From assembly GCF_018294505.1 (NCBI RefSeq), contig NC_057801.1:200946538-201010537 (forward strand): 64,000 nucleotides of DNA, given 5' to 3'. Source of the stretch: Triticum aestivum. Its lineage: Eukaryota; Streptophyta; Magnoliopsida; Poales; Poaceae. A program made the translations under genes and the position numbers. The notes under the pieces are model-generated. The model was not told the DNA's origin and made no database searches. It saw only the letters and a program-made list of their open reading frames with translations. Of the stretch, positions 43,749-54,880 are shown piece after piece (position 1 is the stretch's first letter; every line of letters starts with the position of its first letter).

Positions 43749-44189
43749 TGTCGGTGTCAAAACCGGCGGATCCCAGGTAGGGGGTCCCGACCTATGCGTC
43801 TGAGGATCGAAGGTAACAAGGAGGCAGGGGACACAATGTTTACCCAGGTTCGGGCCCTCTTAATGGAGGTAATACCCTACTTCCTGCTTGATTGACTATG
43901 GTGAGTATAGGGGTATACAAGAGTTGATCTACCTCAAGATCATAGTGGCTAAACCCTAGATGTCTAGCCTGTATGATTGTGATCTTGCCCTATGGACTAA
44001 ACCCTTCGGTTTATATAGACACAGGGGGATCTAGGGTTGTACTGAGTCGGTTACAGAAGAAGGAAAGTACATAATCTAAATGCCAAGCTTGCCATCCACG
44101 CAAAGGAGAGTCCCATCCGGACACAGGGAAGGTTCTTCCATCTTGTATCTTCATGGCGCCCAAGGACCCCTTAGTCCAGGACTCCCTCA
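43749..44189 (-). repeat. E1 5' LTR
   Basis: This 441-bp LTR on the minus strand runs from TGAGGGAGTCCTGGA (at 44189) to TGACACCGACA (at 43749). It is followed inward by TTGGTGCTTTCATTGAGAG, the putative primer-binding segment shared with E2 and E3. A TATATAAA box lies near 44011-44018 (reverse). The LTR is clearly more diverged from E3 than E2 is. Confidence 0.85.
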
Positions 44190-45462
44190 CATGTCATAGT
44201 CCAAGAATAAAGGATTTTCATCAAAATCATAATCTAAGAAAAAATCATAGACTCCCTCTATCAAGCCTTTATGCTTAGTTATGCTTTCAGTTGGAAATAT
44301 TTTAGCCCAATCCATAAGCTCATAGGTTCTAAGCATTAACATCATCTCCTCAGTGACTTCAACTTCATCATAAGGCATAAATGTGAGTGAGCACTCCTCT
44401 CAACATTCGCGAATGCTACTAACTCGAATCATGAACTTGTCATATTGGTTCGCAACAAATATCATATAGGGTTCAACCATATCCTCAAGAACAAGTAAAA
44501 CTACTAAATCAAACTCATGAAGGTTAGCGACAAGTTACAAGTTGGTGTCAAGCCGGTTAAGGGAGTAGGCATGGCAGCGCGGTGATGATGGTGATGATGA
44601 TGGGGGCGCCGCCAAGGGTGATGGAGATGGGGGCGCCACCGGTAGTGGCGGCGCCCGCACGATGGCACCGGCCCATGCCCATGGTGGTGGAGCCTCCTCC
44701 TTCTTCCCTTAGTTGTTGTCCCTTCTTCTCAGGCGTGGAACAACAATGGAGGTGTTCTTGGATGTGTTCTTGGTGAATGAGATGAGATGGCGGTTGCTAG
44801 TTTTGAAGATGACATATATAGAGAACCTCCCTAACCTCCTATCTTGATGGGCTTCATCCAAGGGCTCAAGATGAGCCTTATACTCTCCCAATCTCTTCTT
44901 TACGAGCCAAGAATCCCGTGGGATCAAACGGGGACAAAATCAGTGAAGAATCCCGTCTGGAAGGGTAACTTTTGGAGCTGTCTTCATGTCAAACGACTCT
45001 GTACAGTCACTCGGAGCATTGTCTTTTAATGTGTCCTCCTCCGTTAAAATGGTCGTCAAATCTTCATACGAACTCGAAATTAGACTTTCTTGGGCTCACT
45101 GGATTCGTATGATCAATGCCGGTCCATTTCTGGTCTTAGATCTTGATTTGGAGCACTTTAGAAAAATGACTTTTTCTGACCTTCTGAATGGCTAAGTCCG
45201 ACCCCTCGCTGACTCCGTATCAATCCCATCCTCGGTCCTTTCAACGTGCTTGGTAGTAGGTTGCGCCAAAACACCTGTAGACACAAGAAAACAAAAAAAT
45301 AATAAAAACCAAATAAAATATTGAATGTGCAATGCTCACAATGATATGTGCAAATACCGGTAATTATGCATCATGGACAACTATTCAGTTCAATGTGACA
45401 TGATATATAAAGAGAACATGGAACAAATGAGCTCTAAAAATGCATCAGATATAGAGCCATCA
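44190..45462 (-). repeat. E6 3' LTR, partial
   Basis: At least 1273 bp of LTR, cut by E1 at its left side. A minus-strand TATATA box (TCTATATATGTC, 44813-44822) marks its promoter. A GATG/GGGGGCGCC-rich patch occupies about 44580-44700. The open frame at 44187-44378 (63 residues, acidic) is probably chance. Confidence 0.6.
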
Positions 45463-45942
45463 ACCTCCCCATTCTTAAACCTTGATCGTCCTCGAGTAAG
45501 AAGGCTGACTATGAAATGATCAATGCTACCAACTCTAAAGCAGACACTAAACCAAACCCCAAGAGTGATATCCATGTTCATCGTGCAAGCACGCAAAAGT
45601 TAACCAGCAAGGGAGTCATACAGGCCATCCTCTTAGCTCCATTGCCATGGAGGTCAAGAAAGAGGAAAATATTTTTGTGGATCCCAAATTCCCATTGCCA
45701 AAGGTTTAAGAGAAGGTCAATATTATGTTAGGAACATAGCAGTAACTATCAAAGACAAAAGAAATCAAGTATCAGCGATCGCTTTAAAAACACCAACCCT
45801 AGGCATACTAGGTACAATAGCAAGATCGCATGTCTACGTTATTAAACCACTCAACTACTTATGCAGCACTGAGTGCAAGCCTATGCCTCAAACTTAAGGG
45901 AATGATAAAAATGGTTGGGGTTTTGAAAAGCCAAAAACAAAG

Positions 45943-45994
45943 AAAGTCTTGTATCAACGCAGCTGACCAAAGTCTTGTATCAACGCAGCTGACC
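45943..45994. repeat. 26-bp perfect tandem duplication
   Basis: Two identical adjacent copies (45943-45968 and 45969-45994) of a unit starting AAAGTCTTGTATCAACGCAG in the E6 interior. Identity suggests a recent slippage or repair event. Confidence 0.85.
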
Positions 45995-46304
45995 ATTAGG
46001 CAATGGAGAAGGCCATATGATCGATGTCAACACAAGGAGTAGTGATCGCCATGCGACTATGATACACATAGAGCTATGAATATGTTAAAGCTCTCCTATG
46101 AACTAAGTGGGGGTGCATCCAACTTGCTTGCTCATGAAAACCTCGAGCTTTTGAGGATGCTCGTCATCGGAATATACAGGCCAAGTTCTATAGTGTATGT
46201 TTCCCGCTAGTATGAACATAAAGCTGATGAAACTTTGTTCTTTACAATGCATGAAGTGGTGCTACTTTGAAGCACAAGTGTGATAAAAGGTTAGTAGCAT
46301 GACC

Positions 46305-48041
46305 TGTTGGGGAATGCAGTAATTTCAAAAAACTTCCTACGATCATGCAAGATCTATCTCTAGGTGATGCATAGCAACGAGAGGGGAGAGTGTTGTCTAC
46401 GTACCCTCGTAGACCGAAAGCGGAAGCGTTATGACAACGCGGTTGATGTAGTCGTACATCTTCATGATCCAACCGATCCTAGCATCGAAGGTACGGCACC
46501 TCCGCGATCAGCACACGTTCAGCTCAGTGACGTCCCGCGAACTCTAGATCCAGCTGAGGTCGAGGGAGAGTTTCGTTAGCACGACGGTGTGGTGACGGTG
46601 ATGATGAAGTTACCGACGCGGGGCTTTGCCTAAGCACTACGACGATATGACCGAGGTGGAAATCTATGGAGGGGGGCATCGTACACGACTAAACAATCAA
46701 CTTGTGTGTCCTAGGGTGCCCCCCTGCCCCCATATATAAAGGAGCAAGGGGGAGGTCGGCCGGCCCTCCTAGGGCACGCCAAGAGAGGGGAATCCTACTA
46801 GGACTCCAAGTCCTGGTAGGTTTCCAGCTAAGGAAGAGGGAGAAGGAGGAAGGAAGAGGGGGAAGGGAAGGAAAGGGGGCGCCGCCCCCTTCCCTTGTCC
46901 TATTCGGAATCAAGGGGGCGCGGCTAGCCCCTCCTAGCCCTTCCTCTTCTCCCACTAAGGCCCATCTAGGCCCACTAGTTCCCTCGGGGGGTTCTGGTAA
47001 CCCTCCGGCACTCCGGTTTTATCCGAAACTTCTCCGGAACACTTCCGGTGTCCGAATATAGTCGTCCCATAAATCAATCTTTATGTCTCGACCATTTATA
47101 GACTCCTCGTCATGTACGTGATCATATTCGGGACTCCGAACAACCTTCAGTACAACATATCACATAAACTCATAATACCAATCGTCATTGAACGTTAAGC
47201 ATGTAGACCCTACGGGTTTGAGAACTATGTAGACATAACCGACACATGTGTCCGGTCAATAACCAATAGCAAAACTTGGATGCTCATATTAGTTCGTACA
47301 TATTCTACTAAGATCTTTATCGGTCAAACCGCATAACAATATACGCTGTTCCCTTTGTCATCGGTATGTTACTTGCCCGAGATTCGATCGTCGGTATCTC
47401 AATACCTAGTTCAATCTCGTTACTGGCAAGCCTCTTTACTCGTTCCGTAATACTTCATCCCGTAACTAACTCATTAGTCATAATGCTTGCAAGGCTTATA
47501 GTGATGAGTATTACCGAGATGGCCCAGACATACCTCTCCGAAACAAGGAGTGACAAATCCTAATCTCGATCTATGCCAACCCAACAAACACCTTCGGAGA
47601 CACCTGTAGAGCACCTTTATAATCACCCATTTACGTTGTGACGTTTGGTAGCACACAAAGTGTTCCTCCAATATTCGGGAGTTGCATAATCTCATAGTCT
47701 GAGGAACTTGTATAAGTCATGAAGAAAGCAGTAGCAATGAAATTGACACGATCGTAATGCTAATTAAGCTAACGGATAGGTCATGTCCATCACATCATTC
47801 TCCTAATGATGTGATCCCGTTCATCAAATGACACCACATGTCTATGGTTAGGAAACATAACCATGTTTGATTAATGAGCTAGTCAAGTAGAGGCATACTA
47901 CGGACTATATGTTTTGTCTATGTATTCACACATGTACTAACTTTCCGGTTAATACAATTCTAGCATGAATAATAAACATTTATCATGAATTAAGGAAATA
48001 AATAATAACTTTATTATTGCCTCTAGGGCATATTTCCTTCC
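46305..48041 (-). repeat. E7 3' LTR
   Basis: 1737 bp. Its right edge reads ATATTTCCTTCC instead of the usual ...TTCCAACA, so the TGTTGG start on the minus strand has been lost. A TATATA box lies at 46732-46738 (minus). A GC-rich run with CGCCGCCCCC is near 46880. Confidence 0.9.
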
Positions 48042-48074
48042 GTCTCCCACTTGCACTAGAGTCAATAATCTAGA

Positions 48075-48891
48075 TTACATAGTAATGATTCTAACACCCA
48101 TGGAGCTTTGGTGTTGATCATGTTTTGCTCGTGGAAGAGGCTTAGTCAACGGGTCTGCAACATGCAGATCCGTGTGTATCTTGCAAATCTCTATGTCCCC
48201 TTCCAACACTTGATGACGGATGGAATTGAAGCATCTCTTGATGTGCTTGGTTCACTTGTGAAACCTGGATTCCTTTGCCAAGGCAATTGCACTAGTATTT
48301 TCACAAAAGATTTTCATTGGACCCGATGCACTAGGTATCACACCTAGATCGGATATGAACTCCTTCATCCAAACTCCTTCATTCGCTGCTTCCGAAGCAG
48401 AAATGTACTCCGCTTCACTCGTAGATCCCGCCACGACGCTCTTCTTGGAACTGCACCAACTGACAGCTCCTCCATTCAATTAAAATACGTATTCGGTTTG
48501 TGACTTAGAGTCATCCGGATCAGTGTCAAAGCTTGCATCGACGTAACCGTTTACAACGAGCTTTTTTTCACCTCCATAAACGAGAAACATATCCTTAGTC
48601 CTTTTCAGGTATTTCAGGATGTTCTTGACCATTGTCCAGTGTTCCACTCTGGGATAACTTTGGTACCCCCCTGTTGTGCTTATAGCAAGACATACATCAG
48701 GTCTGGTACATAGCATTTCATACATGATAGAACCTATGGCTGAAGCATAGGGAATGACTTTCATTTTCTCTCTATCTTCTGCAGTGGTCGGGCATTAAGT
48801 TTGACTCAACTTCACACCTTGTAACACAGGCAAGAACCCTTACTTTGACTGATCCATTTTGAACTTCTTCAAAACTTTATCAAGGTATGTG
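48075..48891 (-). pseudogene. E7 RT C-terminus and RNase H
   Basis: Continuation of the RT after E8, beginning with YLDKVLKKFKM and a premature stop near 48830. The next open piece (48764-48480) has YASAIGSIMYEMLCTRPDVC. RNase H shows the acidic residues in GYVDASFDTD and STSEAEYISASEA; the third motif reads CENTSAIALAKE, with Glu where Asp is usual, and FHK is followed by a stop and KHIK. TAA at 48075-48077 ends the gene just before the purine-rich tract (48042-48060). Confidence 0.85.
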
Positions 48892-51800
48892 TGTAACATC
48901 CCAAAATTCTAAATTTTGGAATGTTATACAAATAGATAGATTTGATTGATTGTTTGATTGTTGTGTGATCGATTGAGTGAAATTTGAAACTTTTTGAAAG
49001 TTAAAATGAGAGGGAATAAAAGGACTTTCCCAAACTTTCATTTTTTTCTGATCTTCATAAATTCAAATTCTTTTCAAATACAAAACCCTTGAGCGAAGAT
49101 GATATGACTTCTTCCATTTAATTAAATGAAAGGGTATTTGAAAATATTTGAATTTCATTTGGAAAATATTTCCAATTCTGAAACTTTATGCAACTCAATG
49201 ATTTTCACGAGAGAAGATAAAATGACTTATTCAAAAAACATATGAAATATGAGTTGGGAGTTTCAAAGAAATAAATTCAAAGTTCTTCGAATTTATTTTC
49301 AATTTGGAGTTATTTGAGTTTTATTCAAATTATTTTTCTCCAAAAATAAAATATATGGAAAATAGGGTAACATGATTCCCTACATCAAAAAGTTGGATAG
49401 AAATAAATTTGAATTAATTTTGGTATTTTCAAAATGATTTTATTGGGTTTAAATAGGTCAGTAGCACTGTTTGAATTATTAGAATTTTTGTGTATTTTAT
49501 TTGAAGCTAGAATAATGTTCATCTCGTAGGAAATCTTTTTCTACAAATTTTGATATATTATATGCCTATATAAAAATTTTATTACATTTGTTTTATTTTG
49601 TTTCTCGGTGTTGTTTAAAAAAAATCCCTCCCTCCGCCGAACTGGGCTGGCCCAGCTCCCAGGCCAGGCCGCGGCCCAGCCCACGCGCTGCCGCCCCGAG
49701 CTCCCGAGCGGGAGTCCCGCCGCCGCACGACTCGCCGGCCACCGCCGTGGCCGAGTCGGCCTCTCCGCCGCCTTTGCCCCTGCCGCACGCCTCCCGAGGC
49801 CGCCCCTCCTATAAATGCGCTGCCCCGGCCCCGTTTCCCTCTCTGCTCGTGCCGCCGCCCTCTCCCGCATCTCGTGCCGCCGCCACAGATCCTGTCGCCG
49901 CCGTCGCCTTGCCGCTGCACCGCCGGCTGCTCGCTGTCGCACTCCGTCCTGCACCGTGTCGCCCCGCGTAGTCGCGCCGTCGCCCGCCGCTGCCATCGCC
50001 GCCCAAACGCCGAAGCCGCGCCGCACTTCGCCGGAGTTTGTTCGCCGCCACCGCTGGTTTTATTCGGTGAACCGGTATAAACTGTTAACCCGCTCAGTTT
50101 TTCTTTATAGTTTCTAGATCGGTTTTTATAATTTGGATTAGTTTATTTTTCGAGCGTTCATTAGCTAGGGTTTGGTAGCGATCGGTGACGAACGTTCGCT
50201 ATTTAGTCTTTTTCTTTTATTTTAGTTTTCTGCCAGGGACCTATTCGCTAGGTTTTATTTTACAGATTAGCCCCTGGTTTTCAAACGACCACATCTTTCT
50301 ACTCGTTTATCCAAATCCAACTAAACCAACGCCCACTTCTTTGTTATGATCCCCTCTATCCAGTAATCCAACTCAAATATGTTTTTGAAAGTTTAAAATT
50401 TGAATTAGATCATATTTGAATTTGAACTTCGTTTGATCATAATTTGAGTTTTGTAACTCTGATTTAGTTGAATCTTTTTGCAAATCGAAGCTCTTGACCT
50501 AAAATTTCTGATAAGGCCAAATTCACATAATTTTGGTACTGTTAGAAATTGTTTTATGTTGCAAGATTTATTTACTTGGTTTTTGATGCTTTTCGAATTG
50601 TCTTCTTCATTCTTTCCGATCTTTTGAGTGATTGCTTATGTGTGGTTACTACTGCTTGCTTACGATAGATTGACCGGAGTGTGACGATTAGAACTATCAG
50701 GAGTTCTGAGTGCGAATAATCTTCATCAACATTGCAGGCAAGTTCACACTTTGATCATACTTCCTTATTACCCAGTTTTTATGCATTAGTTTCAATCCTC
50801 AAACAATTGCATGAATAGGATCTAATTAAATTGTGGGATGGGAAGTAGATGAGGTAGTACCTATCACTTGTTTTATTATCAAACCTTTCGGAGTTACTTC
50901 TACGTTTGCTTATTATGCCATGCTATGCTAGTAGACGTGGATTGGGTGAGTGAATATCCATGACAGATGTGAGATTGTTAATTACTGGTTTATTTAAGGT
51001 GGCAACTTAAACACACATCTGGGTGGATTGAAGCACCTGTTTTCTAGCAGGACTTGCCTGTATTTCTTCGGACCGCCACTCAGGCTCAAAGGGATCATGA
51101 GATTATTCAAACTAGAAACTTACGTGTGCAGCCACATGCTATTATGGGCTCTAGCATAGTTGACTAAGTTGTGCGAACTCTTACGGGGTGGACTAGCAGA
51201 TGTAGGGGATGTAGGTTGGTACGGTCTACCCCTCTAGTAAGGTGCTAGTGCTTCTGAAAGACTATGTCTCGGCAATCCGTTTCTCAAACACCATGTAGTG
51301 CGGGAAACCAAGCGGAGGCGATCGAGTCATGTGGGGAAAGTGCGCAAACCTCTGCAGAGTGTATAAACTAATCATGGTTAGCCGTGCCTCCGGTTATGGA
51401 CATCTTGAGTATCTAGTACTTGATTATCATGTGAATCTCATCATGTTACTTTATTTAATATTGTTGGGTTTTTAATGAGTACTTTTAATTGGGATTGAGA
51501 ATGCTGTCAACCATTCTCAATGTTTAACAGCCACCATGATAGTTAAATAAATTTATTCCTTTGCAGTAGGGAAAAATTGGCTTTTCGCAAAAACATTATA
51601 ACCATAGAGCTTTTCCACCAGCCAAATATGCATGTAGTGATAGCCTTTTTTCATCATTGCTCTATAGTGTGAATTTGCCAGTACATTCAATGTACTGACC
51701 CTCTGTGGCTGCAACGTCTCATGTTGCAGGATCTTACGACGAGTAAGTGATACATTAGGGTTACGATTTCCTATACTCAACTTTGCCATTGGTGTTGATG

Positions 51801-51974
51801 GGAATCCACAACCTTGTTGCTTCCGCTATTTTGGATTGAGATAATAGTATTTACGCTACTTTATACATGTGATTTACCTCTGTTATAAATCCTCGAGTAC
51901 TTGTGTGTCAGCATACCGATCCAGGGATGACACGTAAGCACAGAGACTTGACCCATTCGGGTCGGGTCGTTACA
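48892..51974 (+). repeat. E8 5' LTR
   Basis: 3083 bp. AT-rich first 0.7 kb, then a GC-rich block (49620-50060) holding TATAAA at 49810-49815 followed by a CT-rich start region. Long frames in the GC-rich block are composition artefacts. Confidence 0.93.
49810..49815 (+). promoter_or_regulatory. E8 LTR TATA box
   Basis: TATAAA in CCCCTCCTATAAATGCGC with a pyrimidine-rich initiator (CGTTTCCCTCTCTGC) about 25-35 bp downstream. The same box is in the other LTR at 56988-56993. Confidence 0.7.
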
Positions 51975-51977
51975 AGA

Positions 51978-51989
51978 TGGTATCAGAGC
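51978..51989 (+). other. E8 primer-binding site
   Basis: TGGTATCAGAGC, complementary to initiator Met-tRNA, three bases after the 5' LTR. Confidence 0.85.
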
Positions 51990-53200
51990 ACATGTTGACT
52001 GTAGGACGTGACCCTAGAAACTGGCAAGCCCATAGGAAAGATTTTTCTCTACAACTTTCTTTTCAAAAGAATCTTTTACCTCTCTTCTCTTCTGAGCTTA
52101 TTCAAAAAAAATTCCTTTTTAGTGAGACCATACCCTTTTGCCTTTCGACCACATGAAAATTCGACTGATGAGACAACTCCAAGGAGTACAAGATATCGGA
52201 CAACTAAGACTACATTGGAATAAAGAGGATTCTTAATGTGCATTATAATGATGGAAATTATGACGGATAAAGACTTCGAAGACTAGGCGAATATGAAGAA
52301 TTTCCAGATTTGGTATGACCAAGGAAGGCTACACTTATGGAACTTGACAGACTATGGAAGCTGTCAATACCCGAGATCAAGGTGTATCGGAGAAAGACCA
52401 GAGCATGGAGATTAAAAACTCAAAAGTTTTGTCAAGAAAGCTCCAAGGCAGGAGATATCAATTATGGAATGATAGATCATGGAAATGACAAGAGCAGAAA
52501 CATGGATATTCATGGTGTTATCGTTTGCCTATGTTATTATCACCATGTTGAGTTAAGCATGCATTCTTCAGAAGGATTGGATGGTAGAAGGCTGAAGGAG
52601 CATCTGTCAGTGAAGGATGCAGTTTAAACCTTAACTGGTGAATCACCAGTATCTGGAGTGTCAGATGAAGAAGTTTAAGATGGACTCGCAGGAAGTTATA
52701 TTTGACAAGGAAGTGTTTCGTGAAGAACTCAGGAACCAGAAGCTGAAATAGCCAAGCTGGAGGAACAAAACCTCGAAATACCGAAGATTTGTCAGGAACT
52801 GAAGGACAGTAGTACCATGGTTCATGCCAAGGATGTTGACACCCAGAAGTTTGGAGTTAACTCAAGAAATATTAAAGGATATCATGAGAGACTTCGCGTC
52901 AACAGAGATGATATGGCGAAAGAACTTGAGAAGGACAAGTATGATCCGAAAAAGCTATCAGAGACATGAACAAGACTTGAAGAGTTTGTGATTTTGGAGA
53001 TTTATTGACCTTTAGAAGACCAAACCCCTATTATATACCTACGTTAGATGCGACGATTGTGAGCTCTCATTTGTTTGTTGTTTTTCCGACAGCCACAATA
53101 AAAATCTGTCTTTTCAAAACTTTTGTTTGTATTGTGTGCATCCCTCTCGATCTCTCTTATCCCACCCCAATACCCATGGACCCAATAGAGGATGAATGAA
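51990..53200. other. E8 leader and decayed gag start
   Basis: A 1.2-kb stretch with many stops in all frames. Lys/Glu-rich fragments (for example EELRNQKLK near 52720) may be the degenerate gag N-terminus, but I cannot define a frame or a start. Confidence 0.5.
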
Positions 53201-53540
53201 GATGAGCTTGTAATTTTCTGGACCGATGAGTCAATTGGATATGGACCGATGGATTCAGAACATGGAGAATAACCCTATAGCCGGAAAGGATATGGCCCAG
53301 CATGCTCTTCAATGCTTTGAAAGAGGTGCTACAAACTTGATGGAGGATATACCAAACTATCCATGGATGGCAAGGAGTAACCACTTGGAATGAATTTAAG
53401 TTGACTCTGCAAAGATCTCGTCTTGTGTCCCAGAAGTTGAAGCCTTATGGAAAGGATATGAAGAAACCTTGTGCATACAAGCTTTGTGGAGAAATAGGAC
53501 ACAACCATAAAGAAAACAACGATGAATACCCTCATAAGTG
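53201..53540 (+). pseudogene. E8 gag remnant with zinc knuckle
   Basis: Frame-shifted pieces of a chromovirus-type gag: DRWIQNMENN, then AQHALQCFERGAT, then YQTIHGWQGVTTWNEFKLTL and LKPYGKDMKKP. The knuckle CAYKLCGEIGHNHKENNDEY has lost the regular C-x2-C spacing and its last Cys. The gag capsid pattern is recognised from family knowledge. It ends abruptly at the deletion that removes protease, RT and RNase H. Confidence 0.65.
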
Positions 53541-54880
53541 GGGGGTTACCAAAGGAGTTAGCCGAGGATCTCAGGGAACTTCGGTTGGAGATTGTTCCCA
53601 AAGGTTTTGTTGTAGCAATGGAAGTTCAGTCTACATTGCAGAGAAAGATCCGTGAAGCTCAGAAGGATGACAAAGAGATTTATGAGGTAAAAGAGAGGAT
53701 GTGCAAAGGAAAGGCCGAAGGTTTTTGTAAGGATGAGCACGACACCTTATGGTTTGAGGACCGTGTATATGTTCCCAATAATGCAAAGATCAGGAAGTAA
53801 ATACTTCAGGAGGCTCATGACTCACCATACTCGATTCACCCTGGAAACACCAAGATGTATTTGGATTTTGAAGGAGTGTTTCTAGTGGACTAGTATGAAG
53901 AAGGATATTGAGGAGTATGTAGTCGTAGGTGATGTATGCCAGAGAGAGTAAAAGCAGAGCATCAGAAGCCAGCAGGATTAATACAGCCTATGCCGATACC
54001 CGAATGGAAGTGGGATAAACTTGGCATAGATTTCATTACCGGATTTCCCAGAACCCGAATGGGATATGACTCTATCTAGGTAGTAGTTGATTCGCTTGAC
54101 CAAAGTGGCTCACTTTATGCCAGTGAAAACCACCTATACAAGTGCGAAGTTGGCCAAGATATATTTGACCAGGATCGTATGTCTGCATGGAGTTCCGAGG
54201 ACCATCGTATCAGATAGAGGAACACAGTTTACCTCAAAGTTTTGGAATCAGCTGCACCACACTTTGGGTACTAGGCTAGAGTTCAGTACAGCCTTTCATC
54301 CATAGACAGATGGATAGACCGAGAGAGTCAATCAGATTCTGGAGGACATGTTGAGAGCGTGTGCACTAGATTATGGATCTAGTAGGGATGATAATCTACC
54401 TTACGCGGAGTTCTCATACAACAACAGTTACCAAGCCAGTTTGAAGATGGCCCCTTTTGAAGCTTTGTATGGGAGAAGGAGCCAGACACCGTTGATGTGG
54501 GATGAAGTTGGAGACCATCAGTTGTTTGGACCAAATGTGATCAAGGATTCAGAAGAGAATGTTAAGTTGATTTGAGATAGACTGAAGGTAGCTCAGTCCT
54601 GGCACAAGAGTTATGCAGACTCAAAAACGCAAGGAGGTAGTCTATCAAATTGGAGACAAAGCATGTCTTCGTGTGTCCCCTCTGCGAGGAGTTAAACTAA
54701 TTGAAGTTAAGGGAATGTTAGCCCCGAGATTTGTAGCACCATACCGAGTTTGGAGCGTATGGGAGAAGTGGCCAACAAGTTGGAGTCACCCGTAGGACTG
54801 TCAGGAGTTCATGATGTGTTTCATGTTTCCCCGTTGAAGAAGTGCCATGCAGAGATGGCCAATATTCCCCTGTAAGGACG
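53541..54880 (+). pseudogene. E8 integrase remnant
   Basis: The first open part (53522-53800) is the linker between RNase H and integrase (ELAEDLRELRLEIVPKGF, LWFEDRVYVPNNAKIRK). The zinc domain begins with EAHDSPYSIHPGNTKMY. The core has the first Asp in GIDFITGFP (near 54030), the second in VSDRGTQFTS (codon 54213-54215) and the Glu at codon 54321-54323 in QTDGQTER, where both Gln codons are now TAG (54303-54305 and 54315-54317). YGRRSQTPLMW and the GDKACLRVSPLRGVK block follow, then LSGVHDVFHVSPLKKCH. A chromodomain may follow but is not recognisable. Other stops and shifts are present. Confidence 0.82.

Larger units (their letters stand above)
1..44189 (-). mobile_element. E1: Tat-like (Fatima-group?) LTR retrotransposon, minus strand, left end outside window
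   Basis: The element runs right to left: 5' LTR (43749-44189), gag-protease (43701 down to 2010, interrupted), spacer, then the convergent second gene on the plus strand (1-731). The 3' LTR lies beyond base 1. It is interrupted by E2 (5958-42516) and by the Sabrina-like remnant (about 2840-5181). Placed end to end, its pieces are collinear with the complete relative E3. The 5' LTR ends at 44189 and is followed by CATGT, the presumed target duplication, whose partner is off-window. All reading frames are broken, so it looks older than E2 and E3. The family name is from memory of the LTR start TGAGGGAGTCCTGGA and is tentative; the Tat-like placement rests on the DGGSS protease motif and the antisense gene. 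Confidence 0.85.
44190..46304 (-). mobile_element. E6: Athila-type element, 3' LTR part and 3' internal end
   Basis: This is the host DNA for both E1 (left) and E7 (right). The right part (45990-46300) parallels E4 20690-21130, including GTGCATCCAACT.GCTTGCTCA, GAATATACA.GCCAAGTTCTAT and GGTGCTACTTTGAAGCACAAG, so it is the 3' internal region of a related minus-strand element. The pre-PPT motif GATCGTCCTCGAG (45484-45496) and the purine tract lead into an LTR start (minus TGATGGCTCTAT) at 45462. E1 interrupts the LTR at 44190; E7 interrupts the interior at 46305. It is likely the oldest element in the window. Confidence 0.7.

Noticed and set aside
44187..44378. 63-residue acidic open frame on the minus strand
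   Set aside because: It spans the E6 LTR and ends at the E1 junction; no homologous block recognised, and short enough to be chance.
49541..50117. Overlapping frames of 100-161 residues on both strands
   Set aside because: They lie in the GC-rich E8 LTR block around the TATA box; low-complexity composition and no domain. The second LTR shows the same effect at 56563-57295.
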